Origin: JAIVGZ01 sp964552205
GTDB taxonomy: Bacteria > Pseudomonadota > Gammaproteobacteria > Natronospirales > JAIVGZ01
Direction: 5' to 3'
Length of the DNA: 64,000 nt
Assembly (NCBI GenBank): GCA_964552205.1
Contig: CAZKFT010000009.1
Coordinates: 3,961 to 67,960, forward strand
In this document: in pieces, positions 53,523 to 61,742 of the stretch
Numbering within the stretch: the stretch's first letter is position 1
Layout of the letters: each line of letters starts with the position of its first letter
The notes under the pieces: generated by a model
What the model saw: the letters and a program-made list of their open reading frames with translations, nothing else
Databases searched by the model: none
What the model was told of the DNA's origin: nothing
Program-made: the position numbers and the translations under genes

Positions 53523-54340
53523 GCTGCCAACCGTGCCTGCGCAGCCAGAATCTGGTCCAGTTCCTTCAACAGGTCGGTCATGGGCGGGATGTTGAAATCC
53601 CGTTCAAGGAGCGTAGGACGCGTTCCGCAGTGTTCGTAGGCGTCCTGCAGAAGATTCCATACTGCAGCTGGCACGTCCGACCCATGCGTATCTATGCGCA
53701 GGTCATCGGCCTCGACGAAATGTCCAGCGACATGCAGGTAAGCCACGCGTTCGGATGGCATGGCGCGCAGGAAGGCGCGCGCGTCGTATCCATGATTGAT
53801 GGAATTCACCACGATATTGTTCACATCGAGGAGAAGGTGACAGTCCGCGCGCTCCAGCACCCCATTCACGAACTCCGCTTCCGACATCTCGCTACCCGGG
53901 GCGGCATAGGTGGAAACATTCTCGATCGCTATGGTCCGTTCCAGGATGTCCTGCGCGTGACGAATGCGTGCTGCCGTCCATTCAACGGCTTCTGTCGTGT
54001 GAGGAATGGGCATCAGGTCGTACAAGTGCCCGTCATCCGCGCACCAGGACAGGTGCTCGCTGTAAACCTGCACGCTGTGCGTGTCCAGGAAGTTTTTGAG
54101 CGAGCGGAGAAACGTCTCATCGAGAGGGGCCGGGCCACCCAGAGACAAGGAGAGACCGTGCGCGGCAAAGGGGTATCGCTCGGTCAATGCCCGCAGGTCG
54201 CGCCCGCGCTGACCTCCAACACCCATCCAGTTTTCAGGGGCAAGCTCGAGGAAAGCGACCTGGGGCGGGCGTTCGTCCAGCAGTGCATGCACCAGTGGAC
54301 GACGCAAGCCCAGGCCAGCGCCCTCAGGCAGTCGCGCCAC
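53519..54340 (-). CDS. hvfB: MNIO (DUF692) RiPP maturase, HvfB/BufB type
   Basis: Multinuclear iron oxidase that converts cysteines of the precursor into oxidised heterocycle/thioamide groups. About 273 residues: GAGLGLRRPLVHALL at the start, FLELAPENWMG, YSEHLSWC, TIAIENVSTYA, LLDVNNIVVNSINHG, YLHVAGH and IDTHGSDVP, the last blocks holding the iron ligands. I chose GTG 54340 because GTGAGGG lies 5 bases upstream and it gives the usual N-terminus. ATG 54367 or 54370 are alternatives. Either way the gene overlaps the end of hvfA, and the long upstream frame to 54619 is the shadow of hvfA repeats. Confidence 0.93.
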   Translation of the reverse strand: MARLPEGAGLGLRRPLVHALLDERPPQVAFLELAPENWMGVGGQRGRDLRALTERYPFAAHGLSLSLGGPAPLDETFLRSLKNFLDTHSVQVYSEHLSWCADDGHLYDLMPIPHTTEAVEWTAARIRHAQDILERTIAIENVSTYAAPGSEMSEAEFVNGVLERADCHLLLDVNNIVVNSINHGYDARAFLRAMPSERVAYLHVAGHFVEADDLRIDTHGSDVPAAVWNLLQDAYEHCGTRPTLLERDFNIPPMTDLLKELDQILAAQARLAA

Positions 54341-54707
54341 AGCGGCCCTCACCACAGCGGCCTTCATCATCCTTGGCATCATCGTCCGCATCGGTATCAG
54401 CGTCTGCATCGGCGTCGGCGTCTGCATCGGCGTCGGCGTCTGCATCGGCGTCCGCATCGGCATGACCTTCACCGCACTGTCCTTCGCCGCACTTGCCCTC
54501 GCCACACTTGGCTTCATCGTCTTTCTGCTCAGTGGGAGGAGGGGTTGGGTTAGTACCCATTGCACCCAGCATGTAGCCCCCTGCGAGCTCTGTAAGCCCG
54601 AACGGGTTTGCGCCAGCATCAGCGTAGGTAACGGGTGAGGCCGCCAGCGTAGCGCCGAGCGCGGCTCCGACAGCGATGGCCAGCGGCTTGCGATTCGTAG
54701 TTTTCAT
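54324..54707 (-). CDS. hvfA: HvfA/bufferin-type RiPP precursor with an Ala-Asp repeat
   Basis: 127 residues. Start MKTTNRKP, with GGAGG 8 bases upstream. Signal peptide LAIAVGAALGATLAASPVTYA, then NPFGLTELAGGYMLGAMGTNP typical of these exported precursors. Five cysteines all sit in EGxCG-type motifs: KCGEGKCGEGQCGEG near the middle and EGRCGEGRCG at the C-terminus, separated by about ten Ala-Asp units. Related peptides (Haemophilus HvfA, Caulobacter bufferins) are matured by MNIO enzymes, and bufferins chelate copper in the periplasm. First gene of the operon. A TATACT box on this strand (54754-54749) may be its -10. Confidence 0.93.
   Translation of the reverse strand: MKTTNRKPLAIAVGAALGATLAASPVTYADAGANPFGLTELAGGYMLGAMGTNPTPPPTEQKDDEAKCGEGKCGEGQCGEGHADADADADADADADADADADADTDADDDAKDDEGRCGEGRCGATA
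54391..54463. repeat. Tandem repeat encoding the Ala-Asp tract of hvfA
   Basis: Alternating GAC/GAT and GCx codons on the minus strand. Read on the plus strand, an 18-base unit GCGTCTGCATCGGCGTCG recurs with minor changes. It lies between the two cysteine clusters of the precursor and is prone to change in length. Confidence 0.85.
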
Positions 54708-54777
54708 GGAAATGTCCTCCAAGGTGTATCAGTGATGGTGCGTTCACCAGTATAGACCGGCCGCGTGGCAAAAGATT

Positions 54778-55215
54778 TCAGCGATTTCGGGTGAGGTGGG
54801 CCTGTAATGCGCGCAAATAGGCTTGCTCGTCGGGGGCCTCCCCGGAACGCCCTGCTTCCCACAGCGCTTGGGCAAGGCATTCGATGGCAATGTGCTCTGC
54901 GGCCAGAGGGTCGCCCGTCTGCCAAACCAGGCGCTCGAACACCGCATGGATACCCGCTGGCCGGTCCGCGCCAACCTGCTCGCGGATGGCGATATGCAGG
55001 CCCATGTGGAGGAATGGGTTGGTTTCCCCACCCTCCGGGGTCCAGTCCGCGTCCAAAAGCGCATCGCCCGCGCGGAACAACCGGTGATATTCAGGATGCG
55101 TGCGGATGACATCCGCGATGATTTGCTCAAGCGGGTCCAGCGTACGGTCGTTCTCGATTTTTCGCCACACATTCAGGAAGTGCTCACGAATGCTTCTACG
55201 GTCGTGGCCGAACAT
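54778..55215 (-). CDS. DUF1841 family protein
   Basis: 145 residues from MFGHDRRSIREHFLNVWRK, the family N-terminus. Also EHLEIDVIAIHPEY-like EQIIADVIRTHPEYHRLF, NPFLHMGLHIAIREQV, and HIAIECLAQALWEAGR, all DUF1841 features. Function unknown; the gene regularly follows nth in proteobacteria, as here (1-base TGATG overlap). Soluble, no signal peptide. A 70-base spacer separates it from hvfA and probably holds the hvfA promoter. Confidence 0.92.
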   Translation of the reverse strand: MFGHDRRSIREHFLNVWRKIENDRTLDPLEQIIADVIRTHPEYHRLFRAGDALLDADWTPEGGETNPFLHMGLHIAIREQVGADRPAGIHAVFERLVWQTGDPLAAEHIAIECLAQALWEAGRSGEAPDEQAYLRALQAHLTRNR

Positions 55216-55844
55216 CACGCCTTCCCCGGCCAACGGCACAAGTCATGGATGACGCATACCTCACAAAGGGGCTTACGCGCCTTGCAGACATAACGGCCGT
55301 GAAGTATCAGCCAGTGATGCGCATCTTTGCGGTAGGGTGCGGGCACGCGCTTCATGAGTGCTTTTTCCACCTCAAGTACCGTTTTGCCCGGGGCCAGCCC
55401 GGTGCGGTTGGAGACGCGGAAGATGTGGGTGTCCACGGCAATGGTCGGTTCCCCGTACGCGGTGTTGAGGATGACATTGGCCGTTTTCCGTCCCACGCCG
55501 GGCAGTGACTCCAGCGCGGCGCGGTCGCGAGGTACTTGGCCATCGTACTGCTCCAGCAAGATGCGACAGGTGGCAAGAATATTCCTGGCTTTGGTGTTGA
55601 AAAGTCCGATGGTACGAATGTGATGTTTCAGTCCGGCTTCGCCCAATGCCAGTATGGCCGCCGGCGTGTTCGCCACCCGAAACAGCGTGGCAGTGGCCTT
55701 GTTCACACCGACATCCGTGGCCTGTGCAGACAGAATGACGGCCACCAGCAACTCGAATGGGGTGGAGTACTGCAACTCAGTGGTGGGTTGCGGGTTTTGT
55801 GCCTTGAGACGCTCGAACAACTGCGCGCGCTTGACTGGGGTCAT
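55215..55844 (-). CDS. nth: Endonuclease III
   Basis: 209 residues (E. coli 211). DNA glycosylase/AP lyase for oxidised pyrimidines. Helix-hairpin-helix LESLPGVGRKTANVILN with the catalytic lysine, catalytic Asp in VDTHIFRVSNRTGL, and the [4Fe-4S] loop C-x6-C-x2-C-x5-C (CKARKPLCEVCVIHDLC). The start at MTPVKRAQLFERL overlaps the rnfE stop (ATGA). The rnf-nth linkage is common in gammaproteobacteria. Confidence 0.97.
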   Translation of the reverse strand: MTPVKRAQLFERLKAQNPQPTTELQYSTPFELLVAVILSAQATDVGVNKATATLFRVANTPAAILALGEAGLKHHIRTIGLFNTKARNILATCRILLEQYDGQVPRDRAALESLPGVGRKTANVILNTAYGEPTIAVDTHIFRVSNRTGLAPGKTVLEVEKALMKRVPAPYRKDAHHWLILHGRYVCKARKPLCEVCVIHDLCRWPGKA

Positions 55845-56485
55845 GCCCGTTGCTCCCGAGCGTGGTCGATGGCGTTCTTGCCTGCAATCAGGAGTCCCAG
55901 CCCGATGAATGCACCCGGCGGCAGCACTGCGAGCAAAAAGCCTCGGTAGTCGGGGATGGCGACTTCCCACCCTGCAGCGGCTGGGCCGAACAGGTGCTCT
56001 GCACCCGCGAACAAGGTTCCAAGTCCGATGAGCTCGCGCCCCGCCCCAAGCACCACCAGCACCAGTGCGAAGCCAAGCCCCATCATCAGTCCATCCACGA
56101 GGGCTGGTATCGGCGCGTTGCGGGATGCGAATGCTTCGGCTCGGCCGATGATCGCGCAGTTGGTCACAATCAATGGAATGAAGATGCCGAGCGTACGATA
56201 GAGATCATGGAACCATGCGTTCATCACCAACTCGACGGTTGTCACCAGTGAGGCGATGACGAGTACGAACACCGGGATGCGGATCTCCTGGCGTAGCCAG
56301 GGGCGCAACAGGGAAACAATCAGATTGGACCCGGCAAGCACGAACAGGGTGGCGACCCCGAGGCCGAGTCCATTGATTGTCGTGCCCGTCACGGCGAGCA
56401 GTGGACACAAGCCCAGGAGCTGTACCAGCCCCGGGTTATTGCGCCACAGTCCCTGCTTGGCCAGATTGCCGACAGTCTCACTCAT
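55841..56485 (-). CDS. rnfE: Electron transport complex subunit RnfE
   Basis: 214 residues, six membrane segments. NNPGLVQLLGLCPLLAVT, IPVFVLVIASLVTTVELVMNA and IPLIVTNCAIIGRAEAFASRN are conserved RnfE blocks. Homologous to RnfA, inserted in the opposite orientation; together their cysteines hold a buried cluster in the membrane. The start MSETVGNL overlaps the rnfG stop. Rnf moves electrons between ferredoxin and NAD(H) coupled to ion flow, or in E. coli (Rsx) reduces SoxR. Confidence 0.96.
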   Translation of the reverse strand: MSETVGNLAKQGLWRNNPGLVQLLGLCPLLAVTGTTINGLGLGVATLFVLAGSNLIVSLLRPWLRQEIRIPVFVLVIASLVTTVELVMNAWFHDLYRTLGIFIPLIVTNCAIIGRAEAFASRNAPIPALVDGLMMGLGFALVLVVLGAGRELIGLGTLFAGAEHLFGPAAAGWEVAIPDYRGFLLAVLPPGAFIGLGLLIAGKNAIDHAREQRA

Positions 56486-57114
56486 GGCAGCTCCTGTGGC
56501 TCCCAAAGCGCATCTTGGTGCAGGGTGTAGTACTCGAGCGTGCGCTTGACGGCGGCAACCACGGCTCGGGGGGTTATTGTTGCGCCGGTGAACTGATCGA
56601 AGGCACCGCCGTCACGTTTCACCGCCCATTGCGCAGGTTCTGGATTGGTGAGTGAGAGCCCTTCGAATCCCCGGATCCAGTCCGACCGGTCGTCGTCTAT
56701 ACCATCCCCCAAACCCGGGGTTTCTCGATGCGCAATGACGCGCACGCCGGCCAATGTGCCATCGGCGTTGATGCCCACCAGCAAGCGGATATCGCCCGAG
56801 TACCCGTCAGGGGCTACAGCTTCCATGACCAATGCCACGCGCTCCCCAATCAATCGGGCGCGATACACCGGGAGCGCGCGGCTTGTACCCAACGCCTCTG
56901 GTGCGACTACGGTGATTCGGTCCTCCAGCAGGTCGTTGTCGTAGCGGGCCGGGTCTACCAGAACATCGAGTGTGCGCAGGATGAACGCACGCTCGTTCTC
57001 CATGATTCGTGCTTTGGTTCCGTGTTCTGTAGTGGCAACAAGCGTGGTGCCAACCAAGGCGAACAGCGCAAGTAAACCCGCCCCAATGGCTGCATGGCGG
57101 CTGGCGGCCCTCAT
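56482..57114 (-). CDS. rnfG: Electron transport complex subunit RnfG
   Basis: 210 residues: one N-terminal membrane segment (AAIGAGLLALFALVGTTLVA) and a periplasmic domain. VIAHRETPGLGDGI and the FMN attachment site FTGATITPRAVV (Thr of TGAT) mark it as the covalent flavoprotein subunit. Overlaps rnfD by 4 bases and rnfE by 4 bases. Confidence 0.95.
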   Translation of the reverse strand: MRAASRHAAIGAGLLALFALVGTTLVATTEHGTKARIMENERAFILRTLDVLVDPARYDNDLLEDRITVVAPEALGTSRALPVYRARLIGERVALVMEAVAPDGYSGDIRLLVGINADGTLAGVRVIAHRETPGLGDGIDDDRSDWIRGFEGLSLTNPEPAQWAVKRDGGAFDQFTGATITPRAVVAAVKRTLEYYTLHQDALWEPQELP

Positions 57115-57460
57115 CGCCTGTTCTCCCGCGGTCGCAGAAAATAATCCAGAGCAGGCGCGCTCATATTCATGAGCAGGACTGCAAATGCGACGGCATCCGG
57201 GTACCCCCCGAAGGTGCGTATGACCCAGACCAGAACACCTATGCCGATACCATAGGCGATGCGGCCATGCGGCGTTGTCGCCGCGGAAACCGGATCCGTC
57301 GCGATGAAGAAGGCGCAGTACACCGTCGCTCCGCCGAGCAGGTGGAAAACCGGCGAAGCGAAACGTTCCGGGTCAATGCCCCAAGCTACCGCAGACAGTA
57401 CGGTCATGCTGCCGAGCACCGCGAGTGGGATGGTCCATTGGATGATGCCCCGGGCCAGTA
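57111..57460 (-). CDS. rnfD: Electron transport complex subunit RnfD, C-terminal part (5' end in gap)
   Basis: Only about 116 C-terminal residues are visible: FHLLGGATVYCAFFIATDPVSAATTPHGRIAYGIGIGVLVWVIRTFGGYPDAVAFAVLLMN, the end of the NqrB/RnfD family. RnfD is normally about 350 residues, so the N-terminal two thirds, including the FMN-threonine region, fall into the N block at 57461-57560, which must represent far more than 100 bases. Confidence 0.93.
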
Positions 57461-57560
57461 NNNNNNNNNNNNNNNNNNNNNNNNNNNNNNNNNNNNNNNN
57501 NNNNNNNNNNNNNNNNNNNNNNNNNNNNNNNNNNNNNNNNNNNNNNNNNNNNNNNNNNNN
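57461..57560. other. Assembly gap (100 N) swallowing the rnfD start and rnfC end
   Basis: The flanks carry the C-terminal third of RnfD and RnfC up to its second cluster-binding domain. Family lengths imply that roughly 0.8 kb or more is missing here, so 100 is only a placeholder. Confidence 0.9.
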
Positions 57561-58891
57561 CGTTGCTCGGACTCACGGTGGCGAATCTCTCCTTTCGCCC
57601 ATCGGAACTCGCTGACCAGCGGAATGTGACTGGGGCACACCACATCGCAACAGCCGCATTCGATGCAATCGAACAATCGGTGTTCCTTGAGCAGCTCCTC
57701 GTCACGAGCGAGCGCATACCAATGAAGTTGCTGCGGTAGCAGGTCTTCGGGGCAGACCGAGGCACATTCCGTGCAGCGGATGCAGGGCTGTACATCTTCC
57801 TTGTGCTCAGGCTCCCGGACCAACACGCAGTTCATGGTCTTGACGACTGGCACCTCACCGCTGCTCAACTGGAAGCCCATCATGGGACCACCCATGGTGA
57901 GGACCATCCCCCCGCCACGTAGCCCATCACAGGCCTCTATCAGTTGGTGGACCGGTGTCCCGAACAAGACGTGGATGTTCCTGGGTTGTACGACGCCTGG
58001 TCCGGTGACCGTCACGATTCGTGAAATGAGCGGGCGTCCGTCGACCACGGCGTCGGTCACCGCTGCGGCCGTGCCGACATTCTGGCAGACGATGCCGATG
58101 TCCAGTGGTAGCCCACCGCTGGGGACTTTCTGTCCGGTCAGCGTGTATATCAGCTGGCGCTCGCCACCTTGCGGATAGCGGGCGGGTACCTTCACGATTT
58201 CAATGTTCGTACCTGCTGCAGCCTGGGCAATCGCAGCGTGCGCCTCCAGCTTGTCTTCCTCCATGGCCAGAATGCAGTGCTCCGCCCCAAGCGCGCGCAT
58301 CATGATCAGACCGCCGGTGATGACGCGATCAGCGCGTTCACGCATCAGCATGTCATCACAGCTGATATACGGTTCGCACTCCGCACCGTTGAGCAACAGT
58401 GTATGGACGGTATTGCTTCCAGTGAGCGTGAGTTTCACATCGGTGGGAAAACCCGCGCCGCCCAGGCCGACGATGCCAGCAGAACGTATGCGTTCCAACA
58501 GGACATCCTGCGGAAGCGACTTCCAGTCCGGGTGGGGAACAAGCGCGCGATGGTCGGCATCAACATCATCTGTCTTCAGTACGATGCAGGGGCCAGGCTG
58601 TCCGCTGGGATGGGGCCATGGACGGTCCTCGACGGCGACAATGGTTCCCGACGCGGGTGCATGCAACGGGGCACTGACCACACCTGCGGAATGCGCCAGT
58701 GGCTGGTAACGGTCTACATGCTCTCCCACACTGACGCAGGGCACCGAAGGAAGACCCGCATGTTGTCGCAGCGGCAGGACCAGTTTCGCAGGGCGGGGCA
58801 GCTCCGCGATTGGAAGGCGCGTGGACTGCGCCTTGAAAGCCTCAAGCTGCAGGCCGCCGTGCATGCGATGCAGTGTCACGGTCGCGGCCAT
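57561..58891 (-). CDS. rnfC: Electron transport complex subunit RnfC, 3' end in gap
   Basis: About 443 residues visible. GLGGAGFPTDVKL is the NADH/FMN-binding block, followed by LLLNGAECEPYISCDDMLM and two ferredoxin-type sites, CIRCTECASVCP and CIECGCCDVVCP. It is the peripheral subunit carrying FMN and two [4Fe-4S] clusters. The E. coli protein has a long C-terminal repeat extension; whether this one does cannot be seen. The 5' end overlaps rnfB by 16 bases. Confidence 0.95.
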
Positions 58892-59403
58892 CGCCAGGCC
58901 TCCACGGTCTGTTCGACCGGCACCAAATCAATACAGTCCACCGGGCAGGGCGGGACGCACAGCTCGCAGCCTGTGCACTCCGCTGCAATGACAGTGTGCA
59001 TCTGTTTAGCACCGCCGACGATGGCGTCTACGGGACAGGCCTGTATGCACAGGGTGCAGCCGATGCACCTCGGCTCGTCTATGACGGCAAGGACTTTGGG
59101 CTTCTCGATGCCGTTGTCTGGATTCAGCGGTTTGGGTTCGCGGTCCAAAAGGTCTGCAAGCGCTCGGATCGTGGCCTCGCCGCCTGGAGGACATTGATTG
59201 ATGTCGGCCTCTCCGCGCGCAATGGCTTCGGCATAGGGGCGACATCCGGGGAACGTGCACTGGCCGCACTGGGTTTGTGGGAGCAGCCGTTCGATCTGGT
59301 CTGCGACGGGGTCGCCTTGCACGCGGAAGCGGATGGCAGAGAACCCGAGCACCATCCCGAAGGTGGCTGCCAGCAGCGTCATCGCGAAGATTGCCGCAAG
59401 CAT
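58876..59403 (-). CDS. rnfB: Electron transport complex subunit RnfB
   Basis: 175 residues. N-terminal membrane anchor (MLAAIFAMTLLAATFGMVLGF), a 4Fe-4S domain with CGQCTFPGC and a distal Cys in INQCPPGG, and two ferredoxin clusters (CIGCTLCIQACPVDAI, CTGCELCVPPCPVDCI). It passes electrons from ferredoxin into the complex. It starts 2 bases after the rnfA stop. Confidence 0.96.
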   Translation of the reverse strand: MLAAIFAMTLLAATFGMVLGFSAIRFRVQGDPVADQIERLLPQTQCGQCTFPGCRPYAEAIARGEADINQCPPGGEATIRALADLLDREPKPLNPDNGIEKPKVLAVIDEPRCIGCTLCIQACPVDAIVGGAKQMHTVIAAECTGCELCVPPCPVDCIDLVPVEQTVEAWRWPRP

Positions 59404-59405
59404 CG

Positions 59406-59984
59406 TCAGCGCACCAGGCCGGAGAAGCCCATGAAAGCCAGCGACATCAACCCGGCCGTGACCAGTGCAATGGCTGCACCCTGAAACGGCACCGGCACAT
59501 CCGCTGCTGCGATGCGCTCACGCATGGCCGCAAACAGCACAAGTACCAGCGAGAATCCGAGTGCCGCGCCCACGCCGAACACCGCAGATTCGAGTAGCGT
59601 GTGACTGTCCTGGATGTTGAGCAAGGCGACGCCGAGTACTGCACAGTTGGTGGTGATCAGCGGCAGGTAGATGCCGAGGACTTGATAGAGCAGGGGACTG
59701 GTCTTGCGCACGACCATCTCCGTGAACTGCACCACAGCAGCGATGGCAAGAATGAAGGCGATGGTGCGCAGGTACTCGATTCCCAGCGGTGCCAGTAGCC
59801 AAGTGTTGATGGCCCAGCTCGCGATGGATGACAGCGTGAGGACAAAGGTGGTCGCGAGCGCCATGCCTGCCGCGCTCTCCAATTTTCTCGACACACCCAT
59901 GAACGGGCAAAGCCCGAGGAACTTCACCAGTACGAAGTTGTTGACCAGGACAGTCCCGATCAACAGCAGCGCATACTCGCCCAC
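59406..59984 (-). CDS. rnfA: Electron transport complex subunit RnfA
   Basis: 192 residues, six membrane segments: NNFVLVKFLGLCPFMGVSRK, FTEMVVRKTSPLLYQVLGIYLPLITTNCAVLGVALLN and the final AFMGFSGLV are classic RnfA. GTG start that shares one base with the metG stop, so rnfA-B-C-D-G-E probably belongs to the metG transcript. Confidence 0.96.
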   Translation of the reverse strand: MGEYALLLIGTVLVNNFVLVKFLGLCPFMGVSRKLESAAGMALATTFVLTLSSIASWAINTWLLAPLGIEYLRTIAFILAIAAVVQFTEMVVRKTSPLLYQVLGIYLPLITTNCAVLGVALLNIQDSHTLLESAVFGVGAALGFSLVLVLFAAMRERIAAADVPVPFQGAAIALVTAGLMSLAFMGFSGLVR

Positions 59985-61666
59985 TACTTCACTCGCATGC
60001 CGGGCTCCGCGCCCTCATCCGGCGAAAGGATGAACAGGTCAGAACCACCCGGACCGGCAGCCAGCACCATGCCCTCGGACATGCCGAAGCGCATCTTTCG
60101 GGGCGCAAGGTTGGCGACCATGACCGTCAACCTGCCTTCCAGATCTTCGGGTGCGTAGGCCGACTTGATACCGGCGAATACATTGCGATGGCCGCCCCCG
60201 ATATCTAGCGTCAGTCTGAGGAGCTTGTCTGCGCCCTCCACATGTTCCGCTTTCACGATGCGTGCGATGCGGAGATCGATCTTCGCGAAATCGTCGAAGG
60301 TGATTTCGGGTGCGAGGTCGGCTGGCCCGGTCGGGGCGGGTACTGGAGTCTCGGATTCGGTCATCTTGGCCACCTGGTCGGGGTCAATGCGGGTGAGTAA
60401 GGGCGTAAATGGATTTATCTGGTGCTCGAGCAGCGGCGACTGTGCGTCCTGCCAGCGCAATGGCGGAATGTTGAGGAACTCGGCGCTGCGTGATGCCGTG
60501 CGAGGCAGCACGGGCGCCAGCCACACCATCAACTGGCGGAACAGATTCAGGCCCTGAGTGCATACGGCCTGGACCTCGTCTTGGCGGGATTCGTCTTTGG
60601 CGATGACCCACGGTTTGTGCTCATCAATGTACTGGTTGGCTCGATCGGCCTGGGCCATGACAACGCGCATGGCGGCCGCGAAGTCACGCTTCTCGTAAAG
60701 GGCGGCGATGTTGTCGCTTTCCGCCGCGAAGCTGTCAAACAACGCCTGATCAGGCAGCTTGACTGCGAGCTTGCCGTCAAAGCGCTTGTGGATGAAGCCC
60801 GCACAGCGACTGGCGATGTTGACCAGTTTCCCGACCAGGTCGGCGTTCACGCGTTGCACGAAATCCTCGAGGTTGAGGTCGATGTCATCAATGCCGGGGC
60901 CAAGCTTCGCCGCGTAGTAGTAACGCAGGGGCTCCGGGTCGAGGTGGTCGAGCCAGCTCTTGGCCATGATGAAGGTGCCGCGTGACTTCGACATCTTCTG
61001 CCCGTTCACGGTCAGGAATCCGTGGGCATGCACCGCGGTAGGCTTGCGGAAACCCGCGCCGTGCAGGATGGCGGGCCAGAACAGCGTATGGAAGTAGATG
61101 ATGTCCTTGCCGATGAAGTGGTGGACCTCGGCATCGCTGTCCGGGCCCCAGTAGGCATCGAAGTCCAGGCCTTGTTCGCGGCAGAGCTTCCTGAAGCTCG
61201 CCATGTAGCCGATGGGTGCATCCAGCCAGACATAGAAATACTTGTCGTCACTGCCCGGGATTCGGAAACCGAAATAGGGCGCATCACGCGAGATGTCCCA
61301 GTCACGCAACCCGGCGTCGAACCACTCCCCCAGTTTCCGCGCCACCGATTCCTGCACCCGCGCAGTGGAGCTCGTCCAGTCGCGCAACATGGTCTCGAAA
61401 TCGGCCAGTTTCACGAAGTAGTGCAGCGATGTCTTCTGGATGGGTGGCTTGCCGGAAATGACGGACACGGGATTCTTGAGGTCAGCGGGTGCNNNNNNNN
61501 NNNNNNNNNNNNNNNNNNNNNNNNNNNNNNNNNNNNNNNNNNNNNNNNNNNNNNNNNNNNNNNNNNNNNNNNNNNNNNNNNNNNNNNNNNNNTGCCCAAG
61601 ATGGATGGGTCCGTTCGCATAGGGCAGGGCGCTGGTGACGAGAATCCGGCGCTTTTCGGTGCTCAT
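59984..61666 (-). CDS. metG: Methionyl-tRNA synthetase, interrupted by an N gap
   Basis: The start MSTEKRRILVTSALPYANGPIHLG gives the HIGH-type motif right at the gap edge. KMSKS appears as NGQKMSKSRGTF, and WDISRDAPYFGFRIP and YFYVWLDAPIGYM are conserved. A C-terminal tRNA-binding/dimerisation domain (DLRIARIVKAEHVEGADKLLRLTLDIG) is present. About 145 residues including the zinc domain are absent compared with E. coli MetG, so the N block stands for roughly 430 bases. The protein is otherwise intact. Upstream extension to 61750 is not conserved. Confidence 0.96.
   Translation of the reverse strand: MSTEKRRILVTSALPYANGPIHLGXXXXXXXXXXXXXXXXXXXXXXXXXXXXXXXXXXAPADLKNPVSVISGKPPIQKTSLHYFVKLADFETMLRDWTSSTARVQESVARKLGEWFDAGLRDWDISRDAPYFGFRIPGSDDKYFYVWLDAPIGYMASFRKLCREQGLDFDAYWGPDSDAEVHHFIGKDIIYFHTLFWPAILHGAGFRKPTAVHAHGFLTVNGQKMSKSRGTFIMAKSWLDHLDPEPLRYYYAAKLGPGIDDIDLNLEDFVQRVNADLVGKLVNIASRCAGFIHKRFDGKLAVKLPDQALFDSFAAESDNIAALYEKRDFAAAMRVVMAQADRANQYIDEHKPWVIAKDESRQDEVQAVCTQGLNLFRQLMVWLAPVLPRTASRSAEFLNIPPLRWQDAQSPLLEHQINPFTPLLTRIDPDQVAKMTESETPVPAPTGPADLAPEITFDDFAKIDLRIARIVKAEHVEGADKLLRLTLDIGGGHRNVFAGIKSAYAPEDLEGRLTVMVANLAPRKMRFGMSEGMVLAAGPGGSDLFILSPDEGAEPGMRVK
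61493..61592. other. Assembly gap (100 N) inside metG
   Basis: It falls between the HIGH motif and the connective region. From the E. coli protein the missing piece should be near 430 bases, not 100. The edges share no sequence beyond three bases. Confidence 0.93.
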
Positions 61667-61705
61667 GGCTACGGGTATCCAAGTGGCTGCGGCAAAGCGG
61701 GAATT

Positions 61706-61734
61706 ATGCCACAGCGGGCCTGTTCCGTTAGAAT
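61706..61734 (+). promoter_or_regulatory. Candidate apbC/mrp promoter, possibly giving a leaderless message
   Basis: ATGCCA (61706-61711, four of six), a 17-base spacer and TAGAAT (61729-61734, five of six). The ATG of apbC lies 8 bases after the -10, about where transcription should start. On the other strand CATAAT (61708-61703) may serve metG. Confidence 0.45.
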
Positions 61735-61742
61735 TGCCGCCC

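Noticed and set aside
53630..54553. Plus-strand open frame of 307 codons opposite hvfB and hvfA
   Set aside because: It is antisense to two well-supported genes, and its serine/histidine-rich end is just the complement of the Ala-Asp repeat.
54341..54619. HvfB N-terminal extension rich in MPTPMQ repeats
   Set aside because: It is the second-frame reading of the hvfA Ala-Asp repeat; conserved HvfB sequence begins only at about 54340.
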